Source: Lagopus muta (Eukaryota; Chordata; Aves; Galliformes; Phasianidae). From it: 64,000 nt of DNA. This document shows, in pieces, positions 32,238 to 45,894 of the stretch. The translations under genes and the position numbers were made by a program. Every line of letters begins with the position of its first letter. Within the stretch, counting starts at the first letter, position 1. Location: NCBI RefSeq assembly GCF_023343835.1, contig NC_064434.1, positions 9,467,505 through 9,531,504 of the forward strand, written 5' to 3'. Under the pieces are notes generated by a model. The model had not been told where the DNA came from. It saw nothing but the letters and a program-made list of their open reading frames with translations, and did not search any database.

Positions 32238-33713
32238 TCTACATAAACTGCAAGCTCTTAGCCATGCAGAGCACTTGTTTGGTAAATAATTGAGGAAAGT
32301 TTTGTGGGGGATGGCAATCTTTTATTAGACCGACTGATAGAGCAGAGAGGCTTTCAGACATACAAACTCCTCAAGTCGCACTTCTTGCTTGGCAGCCTGT
32401 CTGCTTTTCTAACTGGATGTGGGTTTGTTCCCCCAATAAAACCTGTTACCGACCCCTGAAATTAGTGCTGCACATATTCTGACCTCCCACAGGCGCAAAG
32501 ACAACGCTACCAATAAACAGCAGACAATAAACACGTGATGAGGCAGGCTGCTAGGGAAGATTCTATGACAGAAAATACGCCAGTCAGCTCCTGCTTCACA
32601 TTTTTCTTCCAGAAACAAAAGGAAGCATTTTGAAGAGACAGGTACTAATGAGGATAATTACAGAAAATTTTCCTTGCTTCTTGTCAGAGGAAAGCACTGT
32701 GCAGAGCCTGGTGTGCAGGGCTTCTATCTGCAGATCTGGGGAACAGTAAGGCCACAGGCCTACCCTCTGGTTAAGCTCCCTCTCACTATTTGTTTTAATA
32801 TTGTTTCAATGTAATTGGCTTTTATTTTTTCATTCCAAAATAGCACGTCCATGCTCTGCTGATGGCAGTTTGCGTAACTGAGAGATATGGGCTACTGGAA
32901 AGCATAGGGGCACATTTACTTCAGATGTTAATTACTTCAGATGTTGTTTCCAGTCCATCAGTCTCCAGTCGAACCAGTCCAAATTTAAGAGCAGCCCTGT
33001 CAGCAGGGTGTTAGCAGCAGGCTTACACCAGGAGACCCAGCAATAGAGTTTAACTCTGGTGATCCATGTTCCCTAGCAGTTTTAGAGTGGGTTTTTTTTT
33101 TTTCTTTTTACATCTTTAACAAATTGAGTTACACTGTGATGAAACAGCTTTTCACAGCCTGGAAATGTCCAACAATTATTCAGAACACTTCACCACCACT
33201 TTGTTATGGTAACATACAGTTGTAAGGAGCAGAGTGAAGCCAATTCTGTAAGAAAATCTAGGGCTGATAGAACAAGGTCTGTGCTGGGCTTTGAACCGGG
33301 AAGCTGCTTTGTTTGAATTGCCCACACTTGCATTTGATTTCTCGAATTAATGTTTTACCTGCAATTGGCAGTGTGTTCACTGAAGGCTGAGGATGGTCCC
33401 ACTGCTAATTTAGCAGTGCTATAGTCCCAGACATGTTATTGAAAAGATAACATAAATGCCTCAGTTGTCTTTTTGCTTCTAGTGTTTCTGATCATGAATC
33501 ATTTTATGTATGTGAGTCTGGGGCCAGCATTCCAGATGTGATGCTGTTTTAATGGATCTGCGGATATATGAAATGGAACAACTGGGAAAATATCATCAGA
33601 ACGAGCCACTGAACAGAGGTAGTTCATGAGTGATTGTTGAGTGCTAAAGGAAAGCAAGTGAAGGGTGGAAACACTCTCTCATATTCTACATGTGGCCCAG
33701 GGAGGAACAAATG
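32238..33713. other. Intergenic, unique sequence
   Basis: No gene is recognised. A 16-base tandem repeat carrying two CAGATG E-boxes lies at 32916-32945. Confidence 0.45.
32916..32945. repeat. Duplicated 'ttacttcagatgtt' unit
   Basis: Two 14-base identical copies in a 16-base period, each containing the E-box CAGATG; a TTAATTA lies at their junction. Confidence 0.8.
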
Positions 33714-33875
33714 ATCATAGAATCAAAGAATCATAGAATGGCTTAGTTTGGAAGGGACTAGGAAGATCACCCAGCTCCAAGCTCCCTGCTACTGGCAGGG
33801 TGGCCAACCACTGGACCAGGCTGACTGGGATGCCATTCCCAGTGATGGTGTGACCCTGACCCTCAAAAGGCTGCC
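33714..33875 (-). mobile_element. CR1 LINE 3' end
   Basis: 'atcatagaatcaaagaatca tagaatggcttagtttggaa gggac' is a reversed CR1 tail; the body (ctactggcagggtggccaac) is decayed. Confidence 0.88.
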
Positions 33876-34450
33876 CTCTCCAACTGCTTGGCTGCAACCT
33901 CAAACCGTCACATGGCTCCCGCTGAGCTGGCGTTTGTCCCATTGGGAAAGGACCACTGACAGCAGCGAGGCGTGAAGCAGGGTGGGAAAACGAGAAGCGG
34001 GGCAGGATCCAAGGTTCAATATTGATCCGACTGCCTCCAGAGGGCAGGAGGACTTTTCAAGCCAACAGCTGTCTGAGGGACTCTTCTGCAGGCCTATGTA
34101 AACTGGCCACAATAGGAAAGCAATAACAATGGTAATTCTAAAAAACGCTTTTTGTACCAGAAAAGGTTAAGAGGCAGCAGCCCTCTGTTGAGCTGTCCTT
34201 TAGTTTGTCGCAAAGCCGAGCTTCTCATCTCCCTGCTGATAGGACACTTGGAGCTGGGACAGAAAATCAACAGCTTTTTTGACATCAAATTATTTTGCAG
34301 CCTGAATGCTGAATATGTGTAACGCTTCTTCTCCAGTAACTGCAAATGGCCTTTTGTGACAAAAAAGTTTATGAGCAAGTTCGGCAGCTCAGCTCCACCT
34401 CAAAACACTTCTGGTAGAGAATTAACTATATTATTATTAATTTTGTGACA

Positions 34451-34543
34451 ATCCTGCACATAGCATGGGGGTTGAAACTAGATGATCATCCACCCAGGCC
34501 ATTCTATGATTCTATGAGTCTGTGATTCTATGATTCCATGATT
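34451..34543 (+). mobile_element. CR1 3' tail with extended octamer repeats
   Basis: 'tagcatgggggttgaaacta gatgatcatccacccaggcc' is followed by five attctatga-like units, one of the longer CR1 tails in this window. Confidence 0.9.
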
Positions 34544-35249
34544 ATTAAAGCTTGATTTTCATTACATTGCATTCCATCAAAAACTTTTTTGCACAGAGGA
34601 ATCCATATACTGAGAACATTCAGCCCTTCAGCCCCTCGAGGCTTGGGAAAAAATGAAAAAATGGTACACATCAATTGATAGTTGATTCCTGTTTTAAATA
34701 TTCAAGGTCAGCTTTTTCTTTTTGCTTTTTTTTTTCCTGTTTGTGAGCATTTTGGAATGACAAGCCTCAGCTCTCACAGCTGTTCAGGAGAGTCCCTCTC
34801 GCTGCCTTCTGACTGCTGGGGTGAGCTGAGCTCTGTGCGTGCTCTGGGTGCTCACATTCGCCTTCTGTACCGCCCAGCCAGACCTTGCTCACAGACTGCA
34901 AATCCTCTTGGGATTAATTCTGCCAGAAGACACCGATTCCTTTCATTCCTTTTCCATTACCAGTTCCTTGGATGGTGCTGAACAGAGCAGGGATGGGGCT
35001 GCACGCTCCAGGTCCTCCTGACCGACCGTTCTGCCAAGGGCGAGGCAGCCTGTTTGCAATCACTCCTGCTATGAGTGAGCACAACTGGCCAAACTGGGGA
35101 AACTGTTTGGGATTCAGGCTGTCTTGTGGAGCATTTTTACACCACGCCTAGATCATCTGCAACATGCATGATCCTGATGAAGGACAAATGGTTTATCTTT
35201 GCTTTAACCCTGCAACCCATGTACACGTTTGCACAATTCCAGAGAGTGG

Positions 35250-35408
35250 GTGAAAAGGAGGAGAAGCTGTGGATGTCCCATCCCTGGAGGCGTTCGGTGC
35301 CATGTTGAATAGACCCTGGGCAGCCTGAGCTGCTGCTCACAGCAGGAGGGTTGGAAATAGGCCATCTTTGAGGTCCCTTCCGACCCAAGCCATTCTATGA
35401 TTCTGTGA
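35250..35408 (+). mobile_element. CR1 LINE 3' end
   Basis: 'ctgtggatgtcccatccctg gaggcgttc', 'ccctgggcagcctgagctgc' and 'ccatctttgaggtcccttcc' with an attctatgattctgtg tail. Confidence 0.94.
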
Positions 35409-38242
35409 GCTCCCAGAGGGTCTGTCCAGATCTCGTTTCATAAAGAGCTATTAAGCCAAGCACATGATCTGATGGAGTTTGAGTGTTTCCTTATCTGCAA
35501 CATTGCTTCTGCATGTGCTCTTCACCTACTGCAGTGCAAGGAGATGCTCCAAGCTAACTCATCCTCCACTGGGGCAAGAACTACTTTTACAGTCTAAGCT
35601 GCTCTGCCTGGCCGTATCCTCATCAATCTCACTGCAGTTGCACACAGTTTGTCTTCTTTTAACCCTCACCTATGATTAACAGTCTGAGCTGCTGTGCATG
35701 ATATACAGGACGAGGACTGTGAGCTGTGGGGTAATGCATGCAATACGTCCTTATTTCAACTTTTAAATACCTCTTAAATAAAACCAGCTGCACAGAGCAA
35801 TTTACAAGCATGAAAAGAAAAAGCGAAACAATTAGATTCGGGAGGAAGAACAAGAGCAGTTGCAAGTTCAGTAAATGAATGACCTCTTTTTTTTTTACAT
35901 CCAGGCAAGAACACATTTTCTTGAATACAGAAATGTTTCAAAATAAATTACTGTATGCTCACATACTATAACATGTGTGTGTGCACACATTGTAATTAAG
36001 CTGGCACAGCCATAGCTATCGGAAGCAACATTTAGAAAATGCAGAGTCTGTTCTGCTTTAGAGTTCTGCTTTGGCAATGTGTTAAGCAGAGTGTTACTTA
36101 TTGCCTGCTGGAGCAGTGTAATGCAAAGAAGCTGTTACTGTCGTACAACTTTTATTTATAATGGCAGCACTTGCAGCTTGCATTAAAAAGACCATTCTTA
36201 TTTTTAAGTAAATTGTTGAAGCAGTTGTTGAAGTCCTCCCTGGGAACTGCACTAGATAAATTTCTTTTTTGCTTCTGGAGGCAAACAGTGTCCCCTAATG
36301 CCACTGGTGAGGGATGAAGGACCACACTGGGATGCATTGAGCACTAACCAATGAGGAACGTGATCAAAGGAAGTGATCAACCCGTCTGCCACATGCTGTG
36401 CATGGCTTTACCAGTCTCCAGACTAGTCCCCACCAAGACCTTCCACCCTGTAATGAAGAATTAGGAGCTGTTTATCGTCTGTGTAACACTGGTCAACCTG
36501 AGGGCCATGCTGTCCCCTGGAGACTGAGATGAGAGCTGCCTGGCACTTTATGGCAAGAGCAGACCCAGCAGCTCACAATATCAGCCCAGGACCAAGCTTA
36601 CAGCAGACCTTGGTCTGAGCCTTCAAAGCAGAAACATCTCCCAGCCAGGAAAGCAAAGCTGTTGTAACACCGAGGGGTTGTATTGTTGCACATCCCATGA
36701 CTGTTGCATCCCAAACTTTCATTTTAAATGGATGCAGACACATAGAAACTGGTGGTTCTCTCTCTTTCCCCCAGTCTCCTACTATGGCCATGCTGATCAC
36801 TGCAGGTGACCCTGCAGCCCAACTTTGTCTCTTACACAAGGCTGTGGGAAAATAAGGGAGCTTCTTAGTGCAAAGAACAAGATTGAGTGCCAAAGAGGTG
36901 ACAGAAAATGATGAAAACCTTCAGGTAGGGCCATTTCCATTCTCACCTGGCCAGATGCAATCACCTAGAAGTTCTTCATATAAATGTCTGGGAAACCAAA
37001 TGATGTGTCCATATGGGTGGTAGTCAGCACTTAGAAATATGCAAACAATACACTATATTATATATATACAGGTTGAAAAACATCTGGAATTTGTTGGGGG
37101 AACATCCATTGCCTGGATCCATGCCTGGCTTCAGGCTAAGCCGCAGGGCTTTAGATCTATGCCAACAGAAGCAAACTCACAAGGCCCTCCACTGCTTCTC
37201 CCACTGCTCTGAGTCCTCTGAGCTTACCAAAGCTACCATTTGCTGCTCCCAATAAGAAACCATTACCAAAACGGCTCCTCTTGGTGGCTCATGATGCATT
37301 CTCACCAGTCTGGTGGTCACAATCCCAGATCCCTCTACCACGTCTCCACTCTGCAGAAAAGGATGAGAAGCCTCATGAGAAGCCTAATGGGCTCCAGCAG
37401 AGGCTACATCGTTGCAGACCCTCCTGAGCAGAGCCCTTCCTTTCCTGCTTCCTCCTATGTTTTATTTCTCCCCTGTGCTCCTTTGCCCCATAGCTGCAGG
37501 CTACAGTTACTAATAGTGACTAATAAAGAGGCAGGGCAGCACCAGATGAACCCTGAAAGGTCAACCTAAAAGCAGTGGTTTAAGAGCAGCCAAAATGAAT
37601 TGTCCAAAAGCAGTCTGAAATCAATTATTCTTCAGCCCAGCATTACCCTCCTACATAAAATAACTCCTCTTGACCTCAACAAACCTTTGATTTGCTCTGA
37701 GAAGCTCTGCTATTGCTTTCCATTCAGAAATCTCATCTTCCTTTGTGCAGGTACTGGGGCAAGTTTCCCCAGGATTGATGCCAACCAAAAGTGAAGCTCC
37801 TGTGTTTGATCTGAACCCAACCACAGTCTCTTGCTGAGGTTAGAAGCACCCAAAATTCAGCCCATGCTGGCCCAAAGAGTTTACAAATCTCAGGGGCCTT
37901 GAGGCAAGCCAGGAGGAAATTCTGATGTTTGGTGAATGCCTGTGCTATGGAGGAACCTTCTGGTAAGTCCACATGGTTATCTCTTTTCTTCATGAATCAT
38001 ACTGAATCCTTTATATTAGCTGTACTAAGGATTTTATCAGAGAGCTCTCCGCAGAGACTGCAACGTAAGAGGGAAAGAAAGTGGTAGCAAAAAGATGAGA
38101 AATGCAAAAACGACTTTTTCGTACACCTACACTTTGTAACAATGAGCTGTCATTGTCCAGGCCCACCATAAATATTCAGTGAAGTGTTAGTCTGTGTTTT
38201 GTAAAACCAGAAAAGTTAGAGAATTAACAAGGACTCAACAGC
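35409..38242. other. Intergenic, no gene or clear repeat seen
   Basis: A short (ta)n stretch lies near 37054-37070. Nothing else is assignable. Confidence 0.45.
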
Positions 38243-38426
38243 TGGACATTGCAAAGGCTGCCCAGAGAGGCTGCGGGTGCCCCATCCGCAAAGGTGATCA
38301 AGGCTGGGTTGAACGGGACCCTGGGTTGAACCACCCTGATCTGGTGGTTGTCAAACCTCACCATGGCAATGGGTTTGAAGTAGATGATCTTTGAGGTCCC
38401 TTCCAATCCAAGGCATTCTATGATTT
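38243..38426 (+). mobile_element. CR1 LINE 3' end
   Basis: 'ggctgcccagagaggctgcg ggtgccccatcc', 'gaagtagatgatctttgagg' and a single attctatga tail unit. Confidence 0.93.
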
Positions 38427-39044
38427 ATGCTAATTAGATGGGCATCCACTACCCCAACATGAGGATGACATATCACAAAATGGAAGCAACAGTGGAAACT
38501 TTCCAATGAATGTCTAAGTTTGGAGTTTTCTAAGAACGTATGTCTGTCTTTTCTATTGCCAATAAGCAATGCAGTTGTCCAGAATTTTTGAATATCACAC
38601 CACTGTTTAAATACCTCACTGGGGAATTAAGAGCTTGCTTAAGGTCTTGTTTTTGATGCTTCACCTGATAAGTATTTAAGGAATTTGCTATAAAAATATT
38701 TCTTTCCACATTCTTTTTCGGCTGAACATAAGTCTTACGCTCTGTGGATTTTTAAAAACAGGTTTTTGTTGCTCCTTGCTGCACAGAGTAAATGAACTTT
38801 GGGTACTTTATAGAAATATTAAGCTACTATTGGGACTCATATATGAGAAGTTTTCACTGGTTGCTACTTTTCCTAAATCACACTGGCTAGGTGTTAATGT
38901 TCTGATCTTGCAAATATTTATGCCAAAGGGCAAATATTAATTGCATGCGTCAAAGTAGTTGCAGTCACAAAAATGAGTCAGACCATGGTTTCATATTGTA
39001 AACGTTCACTTGTTGAAATTAAAATCATAGGAGTTCCTGATCCA

Positions 39045-39122
39045 TTGCTTCACGGGTTGATGGCTGGAATAGATGATCTTAGTGGTCTTTCAATCTTATT
39101 GGTTCTGTGATTCTATGATTCT
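39045..39122 (+). mobile_element. CR1 3' tail remnant
   Basis: 'gttgatggctggaatagatg atcttagtggtctttcaatc' and tail 'ttctgtgattctatgattct'. It belongs to the 'ggtctttccaacctt' subfamily also seen at 39645. Confidence 0.85.
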
Positions 39123-39644
39123 TTTAACGGCAGACATTTGACACTATTGTTTGGGATACTTTATCTCACAAGGTGCTTAGTGCTGAAACTGCTCTGTTGT
39201 AACCAGGTGGCAGATGACAATTTGTACATTCACGTGAAGGAATACAGGATGCCCCTCTGCCTCGTGTTTTGTGGCAGCTAACTACAGAAATCATCACTAG
39301 CAGTATTCTTCAGGGAATGACCTTACTTCACTCTTGACTTCCCATATTTTCTGGCCAGTACCAAGAAAAGCATGTGCTCCTGACACAATAGGATATGATG
39401 AATTAAAGCAAAAGCATCTAGCACTGCAAGCAATTGCAAAGGACAGCAGCACCGCATAGTCCATGCATCCAAGCACTGGTGTTGCATCTAACCCCTTAAC
39501 AAGCCTAGAGAACAAAGTTAAGCAAAATGCAAACACCTAATAACAAAATGTTTCATGCTAGGAAGCCTTCATAAAATGGTGAATTTTTTTTTAAAGGGAA
39601 TTAATCCAGCTGCCCACCATATTATTACAGCAACAGAGTTGCAT

Positions 39645-39908
39645 CATTTCTAAGAAGGAATGTGAGAAGGAACAGCCTTAAATTGCAGGGGAGGTTCATG
39701 CTGACTATTAGGAAAAATTTATTCTCTGCAACAGTGGTGAAGCATTGGCACAGGCTGCCCAGGGAGGTGGGGGAGTTGCCATCCCTGGAGGTGTTCAAGA
39801 ATCATGGAGATGTGGCATTGAAGGATGTGGTCAGTGGTCAGTATTGGTGGTAGGTGAATGGCTGGAGTAGATGATCTCTGGTCTTTTCCAACCTTAATGA
39901 TTCTATGA
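39645..39908 (+). mobile_element. CR1 LINE 3' end
   Basis: 'caggggaggttcatgctgac tattaggaaa', 'gcattggcacaggctgccca gggaggtggg', 'gtggcattgaaggatgtggt' and 'ttttccaaccttaatgattc'. A typical, only mildly decayed copy. Confidence 0.95.
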
Positions 39909-42900
39909 GCATGCTACGAGAGATCACCAATATAAAGGCATTAGAGCAATGAAAATTAGGGCTGTAACTCAAGATGCATGAGCAATCTTTTCCCACTCCT
40001 TTAGGACAACATGAGTATTCTCTTAGCAATCTTTCTCCATTACTTGACAAGGCAAATATTACATGGCTTAAAAAAAAACAACAAACAACAACAGAACAAC
40101 AGCCTGAAATGGGAGAACACTTTTAAAACAATTTAAGGCCTATTTTGCTCCTTGGTGAAAATTTGTTTTACATAAAGACAACATAAAACCAGATCAGCAG
40201 GAAAGTCCTGACAAGGAAACAAACACGTGCTGCACGGAGCATCCACACTTCAAACACCTTAATGCAGTAATTTGTTTTTAATGATCCGTGCAACAGAAAA
40301 TATGAGGAAAATGTCATGTAAGTGTCCAAGAATAACAGTGGTTTGTTGTTTGGATTTAAACTCAAAGGAAGTTTCCATGCTCTTGAAGGTTTCCATACCA
40401 GTGGGCCTGGGGGAACACGGGTACGGTAGGCTTACATCTGCTGAGAGGGTGGCATCCATCCTTCTGAATCTCCTCCTGCAGCTCTGTATGCTGTGTGACT
40501 GCATGGTCGGAGCCTGCTTTGAGTCATTCATCTTGCTGGGGCCTTAACCTCTTGCCCAAGCCTTGCTCTGGTGCTGCCCATGCCCTCACAGCTGCTGGCA
40601 GCCCCTGGTGCGGCACTAGGCTGAGTTGTTGAACCATGTTGAACCAGAACAAATATCACTTCTTTCCACAGTGATGACAACAAAATGGCTCTCTGTGGTC
40701 ACTTGGGGTGAGCAATCTCTCCTCTGTGTGCAGCGACTCTCCAGCCTGGTTTGGGATGGAAAGGAAGTGAATTTTTGTCATGGGGAAATGGAAGGCAGAA
40801 AAATCTCTTACGCACCTGTCTGTTTCTTTTGGTGCCTAAATACCTTTGAAAGTCTTGCCTTGAGTGCCAAAGCTATGATGGATCACACAGTATTTCCTTT
40901 TTATTATTGCATTGCATCCTTTGGGCCTCACATTAACATAATGAGGGCCATATGGCGTCAGAATTTCTGCTGGTTCAAACCAAGGCAGCTCCTTTGAAGT
41001 CAAAAAGCCTGTGCCAGTTTATACCTGCTGAAGATTTGGTTTATGGCCTGGGAAACGAGAGGGAAGGTGGGGTGGGGGAAAAGGGAGCCAGCCACATTTT
41101 TGTAGTTAATTAAGAATTATGTAGATATACTTGTGTCCTGCTTCTGCTGTCCACCAGGAGCTGTGCCTGAAGTGCCTTCATGGTTGTAATATTCTTTGCA
41201 TGACTCTCATTATCAGCTGCTATAACTCAGTATTTCAGTGGTTGGTGGTGAAACTGCAGTGAGCCGGAGCCAGACAGCCACCTCTGGGCAGTGACCACAA
41301 ACATCCCGTGTTCCTGGCCAGCAAGTCATAAGGACATAAAGATTTCCTTGAGTAACCATGACTTTTGTGCTAGGAATTTAATATTCTTGAGTTTTGGTTT
41401 TCCTTCAATTAATTGTGAAAACACTTGATAGTTATAACTAAACAAAATCTTATAGAAATATCTGCTGAATATCACCAAAAGTAAAGATTAAAGATTAGTC
41501 TGCTTAGAAAGTAAGCAACCTAAGTAAAAAAATTAAGGCCTAGGAATGAAAGCTAGGGAGAAGGAAATAAATAATACGCCTAGATAAAATTTCAAACTCC
41601 ATTGCTGAAGTTCTTATTCGAAACACCCAGATAAAAGAAACTGAACTTTCAGAAATGTTGTGACTAGTGAACACAGCTGCAGTCAGTGAAAGCTCTGTGC
41701 TGCTGGTACCCAGAAATGCCCTGTCACATGGGCCCTGAAGTGGAACATGTCTTCTGGGGAACCTGGACATGGATGCTGGACATGGCACTGAATTTGTGCA
41801 CCTTGATGAAAACACTCTGCCCAGTTTCTGTAACAACCTCACATTGATGCTTCGATCCCAAACCTGGAGGTAGTTCATATTCACATCAGTCCAAGGATCG
41901 ATATTGCACATGCTCTTCCTCTGTCTGGCCAGCTCCTGAAGTGCTGTCACCTTCCTGTGCTCTCAGCACTGTGACTTCATTGAGAGGGTTTGTATGGCAG
42001 GTGATGGGATGTAGAGGCAGCTCCTGGGAAGAGGGAGAACATCAGTTCTCTGTGGGTGTCAGTGGGAGGTGCTGGACACTGCTGGAGCTGGGGAAGAGGG
42101 ATACATTCTCTCCAGGTATAGCTGCTTTGCTAGATCACACCTGCTCTTAATCTTCTGCTACTATGCACAGTTAAATATTTATTAGTCAGCTCTCAGTTGG
42201 GACTCAGAGCTGATTATTCTGAGGAATTTCCTGCTTTGAAATTAGATTATCACAGGGCAGAAAGGGCTCATCTCTGATGGCAGCTTCAGCCCACAAGGAC
42301 TCCTCCTGTATGTCTCCATATGGCAAATTGATCTTATATGCCCCCTTTGTAGCAGTGATGTAAATCAGCAGTCCTTCATAGGGTGACATTCAGGTAAAAG
42401 CCATAGCACTGAGCTCTGAGCACGGTAAAGAATGTAGATTTAGGCAGAGACTGAAATATGGGCTATTACCTGTTCAGGAAATGTTCTTTCCAAAATGAAA
42501 TTAAAAAAACCTGAAGGCTGTTATCTCCACTGTCTCACATCTCATCAGTGCAAATCAATCCAATCCAAATGGAGTAAACTTACACCACTGAAGCAAACAG
42601 ATTGCAAAAGGGCCAGCTGAGAGGACTTGAACAGGACTTCTGATTGGAGGAGAAGTGTGGGTCTTCTCGGGTAGCTGTCAGGAGCCACTCATACATTGTT
42701 GCAGTGACGGTGGGACTCTCAGTCCCTCACTTGTGGTAAGAGGGGAAGCTCCGGCTCAGGCAGGTCACGGGGTGAGGGACAGCTCCTTCCTCCATCCTAT
42801 TCCTCCTTTCTGTGATGCAGAAAAAGATGAGAATCGTGCAGTCTTTGTTCAACTAGATAACAGTGCACAGAGCAATTTCCCAACTGTACTGAGTATTTTA

Positions 42901-44039
42901 CTGGAAAAATCAACTATTTGAGATTCCTTGCATTTTGCATATGCAGTGATGTCATGGAGGAGGTTGCATTCATAGCACTGTTTGAGTAGCTCAGCTAGGA
43001 AAATCCTAGCTTCTGTTCGCTGCTTTAGTGTTGCTGCTAATGTTTTAATGTGGTTATGTAACTCACAGCAATTTGAACATTTCATTAGGCTTGTTTTGCA
43101 GGTTATGTATCACCTTGCACTCAAGTCCCCTCCATTAAATCATCTTTGCACATTCTGCAAGGACTCTCTACGTCCCATGCCTCTTCAGCAAGGTCAGACA
43201 GCACCTTACATTCCCTTTAGCAAAAAGTGAAGAGATTCAAGTACTTATTGGTGCTGGAAGAAATGGAGGAGATTGGAGCCTCAAAGCTGCATAAGACATG
43301 AGTTTTATCTGATCATATTGATGACAAAGTCAGACTCGGCCGTTTTCTCTCCTTGCTAAGGATGCTGCCAGCTCCTTGACCAGTGGTGGTTTTGCACTCA
43401 CTGAAGTATTAAAGAAGTCTCTGATGCCATTGTGTGGTTTCTCTGGACTGCCTTAGTGCCCTATGTTAGGCCTGCAGGCAAATGACCAGGTCCTTGAGTT
43501 GACTGTGGCTTGAGGTGAGGCTAACTAAGCAAGACAAGGGAAACCACAGGTCACAGCTGAAGAAACGGCTGAAGATAACAAACAGCAGTGTAAGAAATAG
43601 CAGAAAGCTAGAGACAGCACTGTGAGAGATGGCTGCATCTCACAAGTGGTGAAGGGACTGTTGTGTGAGAAACTTCTGGACTTCACAGGTAGCTGAAGGG
43701 GAACACTGGGGACTTCCTGGGGAGCACAATCTGCAAGGCCAAGAGCACTCAGGTAGCCATATCCATAATCCCATGGAAAGCTGTCCCCTGACACCACTGC
43801 ATCCCAGCCGTGCCCACATACAGGTGACCAGATCTCCCAGTATATACTGTCCCCACACTAGCCTTGCATCATTGACTATTTTATCATAACCAGGAGTGCC
43901 TAACTCCAGGATAGATCATTGTCACCTAACTTTTGGCACCAGGCAGAGGTGCACGAGGTTGAAGCACAGCCTCTTTTTCTTATTCAGGGAAGCATGAGGG
44001 AAAGATAAGTGTCAAACCACTTTGAGCCTCACATCACTG
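39909..44039. other. Intergenic, no gene or clear repeat seen
   Basis: Several open frames of 70-140 codons occur (e.g. 41540-41950 minus), but none has a recognised domain, splice signals or a coding signature I can defend. Confidence 0.45.
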
Positions 44040-44350
44040 ATATAATACTATTAACTGACCCTCAGGAGTAGCATAAGGCTTAATTAATTGCTCTTTGCAG
44101 AGACAAACTGATGGAGGACACTGTAGAAATGCAAGCAGATCTATTAACCTGAAGAACTAGTCTAATTAAGTGCTTGAAATTGCTAATAGATATTTAACTT
44201 TATTAAAGCAGAGGCTTTATACCAATATTTTCATGTAAGTGTAGTTAAAGTTTGATTGTCTGTTTTGAAAAATAGTACCATAATGTTAATTATGGGCTGG
44301 TTAATTATCTTATGGTCATTAAAAGTCCTGTGTACAAATAATTTGATTTC
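44040..44350. promoter_or_regulatory. Possible conserved enhancer-like block, homeodomain-motif rich
   Basis: Repeat-free AT-rich sequence with several TAAT/TTAATTA cores: 'ggcttaattaattgctcttt', 'tctaattaagtgcttgaaat' (also an NKX2-type AAGTG) and 'atgttaattatgggctggtt aattatc'. This spacing is typical of developmental non-coding elements. It is an inference from motif density. Confidence 0.3.
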
Positions 44351-44883
44351 CCTATGCCTTGCACACAAACATGGCTAACAATTGTCTTTACTTCTAACAT
44401 ACGAGTGTCTGAGCTGAAAACACAGGAAAAGATCCATCACTTTTTCAAAACCATCCCTGCATCTCTGAGAATGCCCTTGACTCCGTACAATAATGCTTAG
44501 CAGCAACTGTAAACATTGATGTGTTATCAACATTGTATCTCTCTTAGAACCAAAAGCACAGCATCACACCAGACACTCTAAAGAAAACAATTCCATCCCA
44601 GCTGAAACTAAAACACACCCACACTGCACAAAAATAGATGTTCATGCCAGCTCCAACCAAAGGCCCAGCTATCTTACAATCATGCTTCCAATATGGACTA
44701 AAAATGTAAACCTAAGGAAAGTGTAAGGAAAATACATGTGCACAGTGATAGCCACCCAAGTGCTCTATCAGCTTAAACGTGCCTACAGCTTCAGGAATCA
44801 CAGCGTAAAGAAATATTTCATTCTGTGTGTTCTGAATTTGCATCTCTTGGCTTCATTTCAATCCTGTAATTGCAATAAAATCG

Positions 44884-44935
44884 TATGATAGAATAATAGA
44901 ATTGGGTTGAACGAAACCTCAAAGATCATCTCTTT
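44884..44935 (-). mobile_element. CR1 3' tail remnant
   Basis: 'tatgatagaataatagaatt gggttgaacgaaacctcaaa gatcatct' is the reverse complement of a CR1 end (agatgatctttgaggt... aattctat). Only about 50 bases remain. Confidence 0.8.
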
Positions 44936-45150
44936 CTTCATCATTTTATAGATATGTATCTCAAAGCCCTCAGCTGCTTCTCCCAGCAGAGGAACCAAGG
45001 CACACTTAAGTCACGCTGTGACCGTCCTCTCTCCAACACTCATCCCTGTCAGCATTCTTGGGTGTTCCCTTTCTGGGACAGGGACCCAAATCCTTGCCAA
45101 ATGTGACAAAGGACATTTTCTGCTGGGTGTAAGGTGATAAGCATGACATC

Positions 45151-45167
45151 AAAAAAAAAAAAAAAAA
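45151..45167. repeat. A17 homopolymer
   Basis: Seventeen A bases between 'catgacatc' and 'gttggtg'. No retroposed gene is visible upstream of it. Confidence 0.9.
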
Positions 45168-45894
45168 GTTGGTGTCATGAAAATATTATGCAGCAAAATC
45201 CCAGAGAAGGTGTTGATGAGAAGTCTGAAGATTCTACACATGTTCCTTTCCTTCATTAACTACCAGCTCACTATACTTCAATCTTCTGGTTGCTTTTCCT
45301 GGTGTAAGGCTATTTAAGGAAAATTCTACTGATGATTTTACCAGTCAAATACTTTAAAGACTTTCCATACAATCCTAGTTAGTCACTACTGACGCATCCC
45401 GTTTACAATGCTCTTAGGGCTGCACACCATGCCCACTGTGTGACCTCTAAGGGAATACGTCCAAAAATGTTTAAGTAACCCACAGACTGAAATTCTTTTT
45501 TAGAACTACTTCAGTTCAGATGTTTTAGGCACCTAAAGGTGCAGGTAGGGTCTTAGCAGAACCTGAATTTAGAGGAGTGTTAGCCACGTGCCTAAGTGCT
45601 ATGCAGAACTTCACTAGAGCTGAAACCCCCTTGAAAATGAGATCAGGCCTCTAAGATAATGTGCAGCTTTTAGAAAATGCAGTCTACAATTTTGTCATAC
45701 AATCTTTTAAAATTCTCTTGCCATCTCCACTCTGCAACAAGAAGCAAGAATACATATAATAGGGCATTTAAGAGAGAAAAGTGGGACACATCAAGTGAAA
45801 CATTTCCAGCAAAAATAGGGAAGTATCAGTACTATTATGTAGAGATTTAATAAAACCTCATTTGGTCACTCTGAGTTCAAGAAAGAGGAATTCA

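Noticed and set aside
41540..41950. 136-codon open frame on the minus strand
   Set aside because: Considered as an exon because of its length, but no splice acceptor/donor pair or recognisable family fits.
45151..45167. A17 run as possible tail of a processed pseudogene
   Set aside because: No coding-like or gene-derived sequence upstream on that strand.
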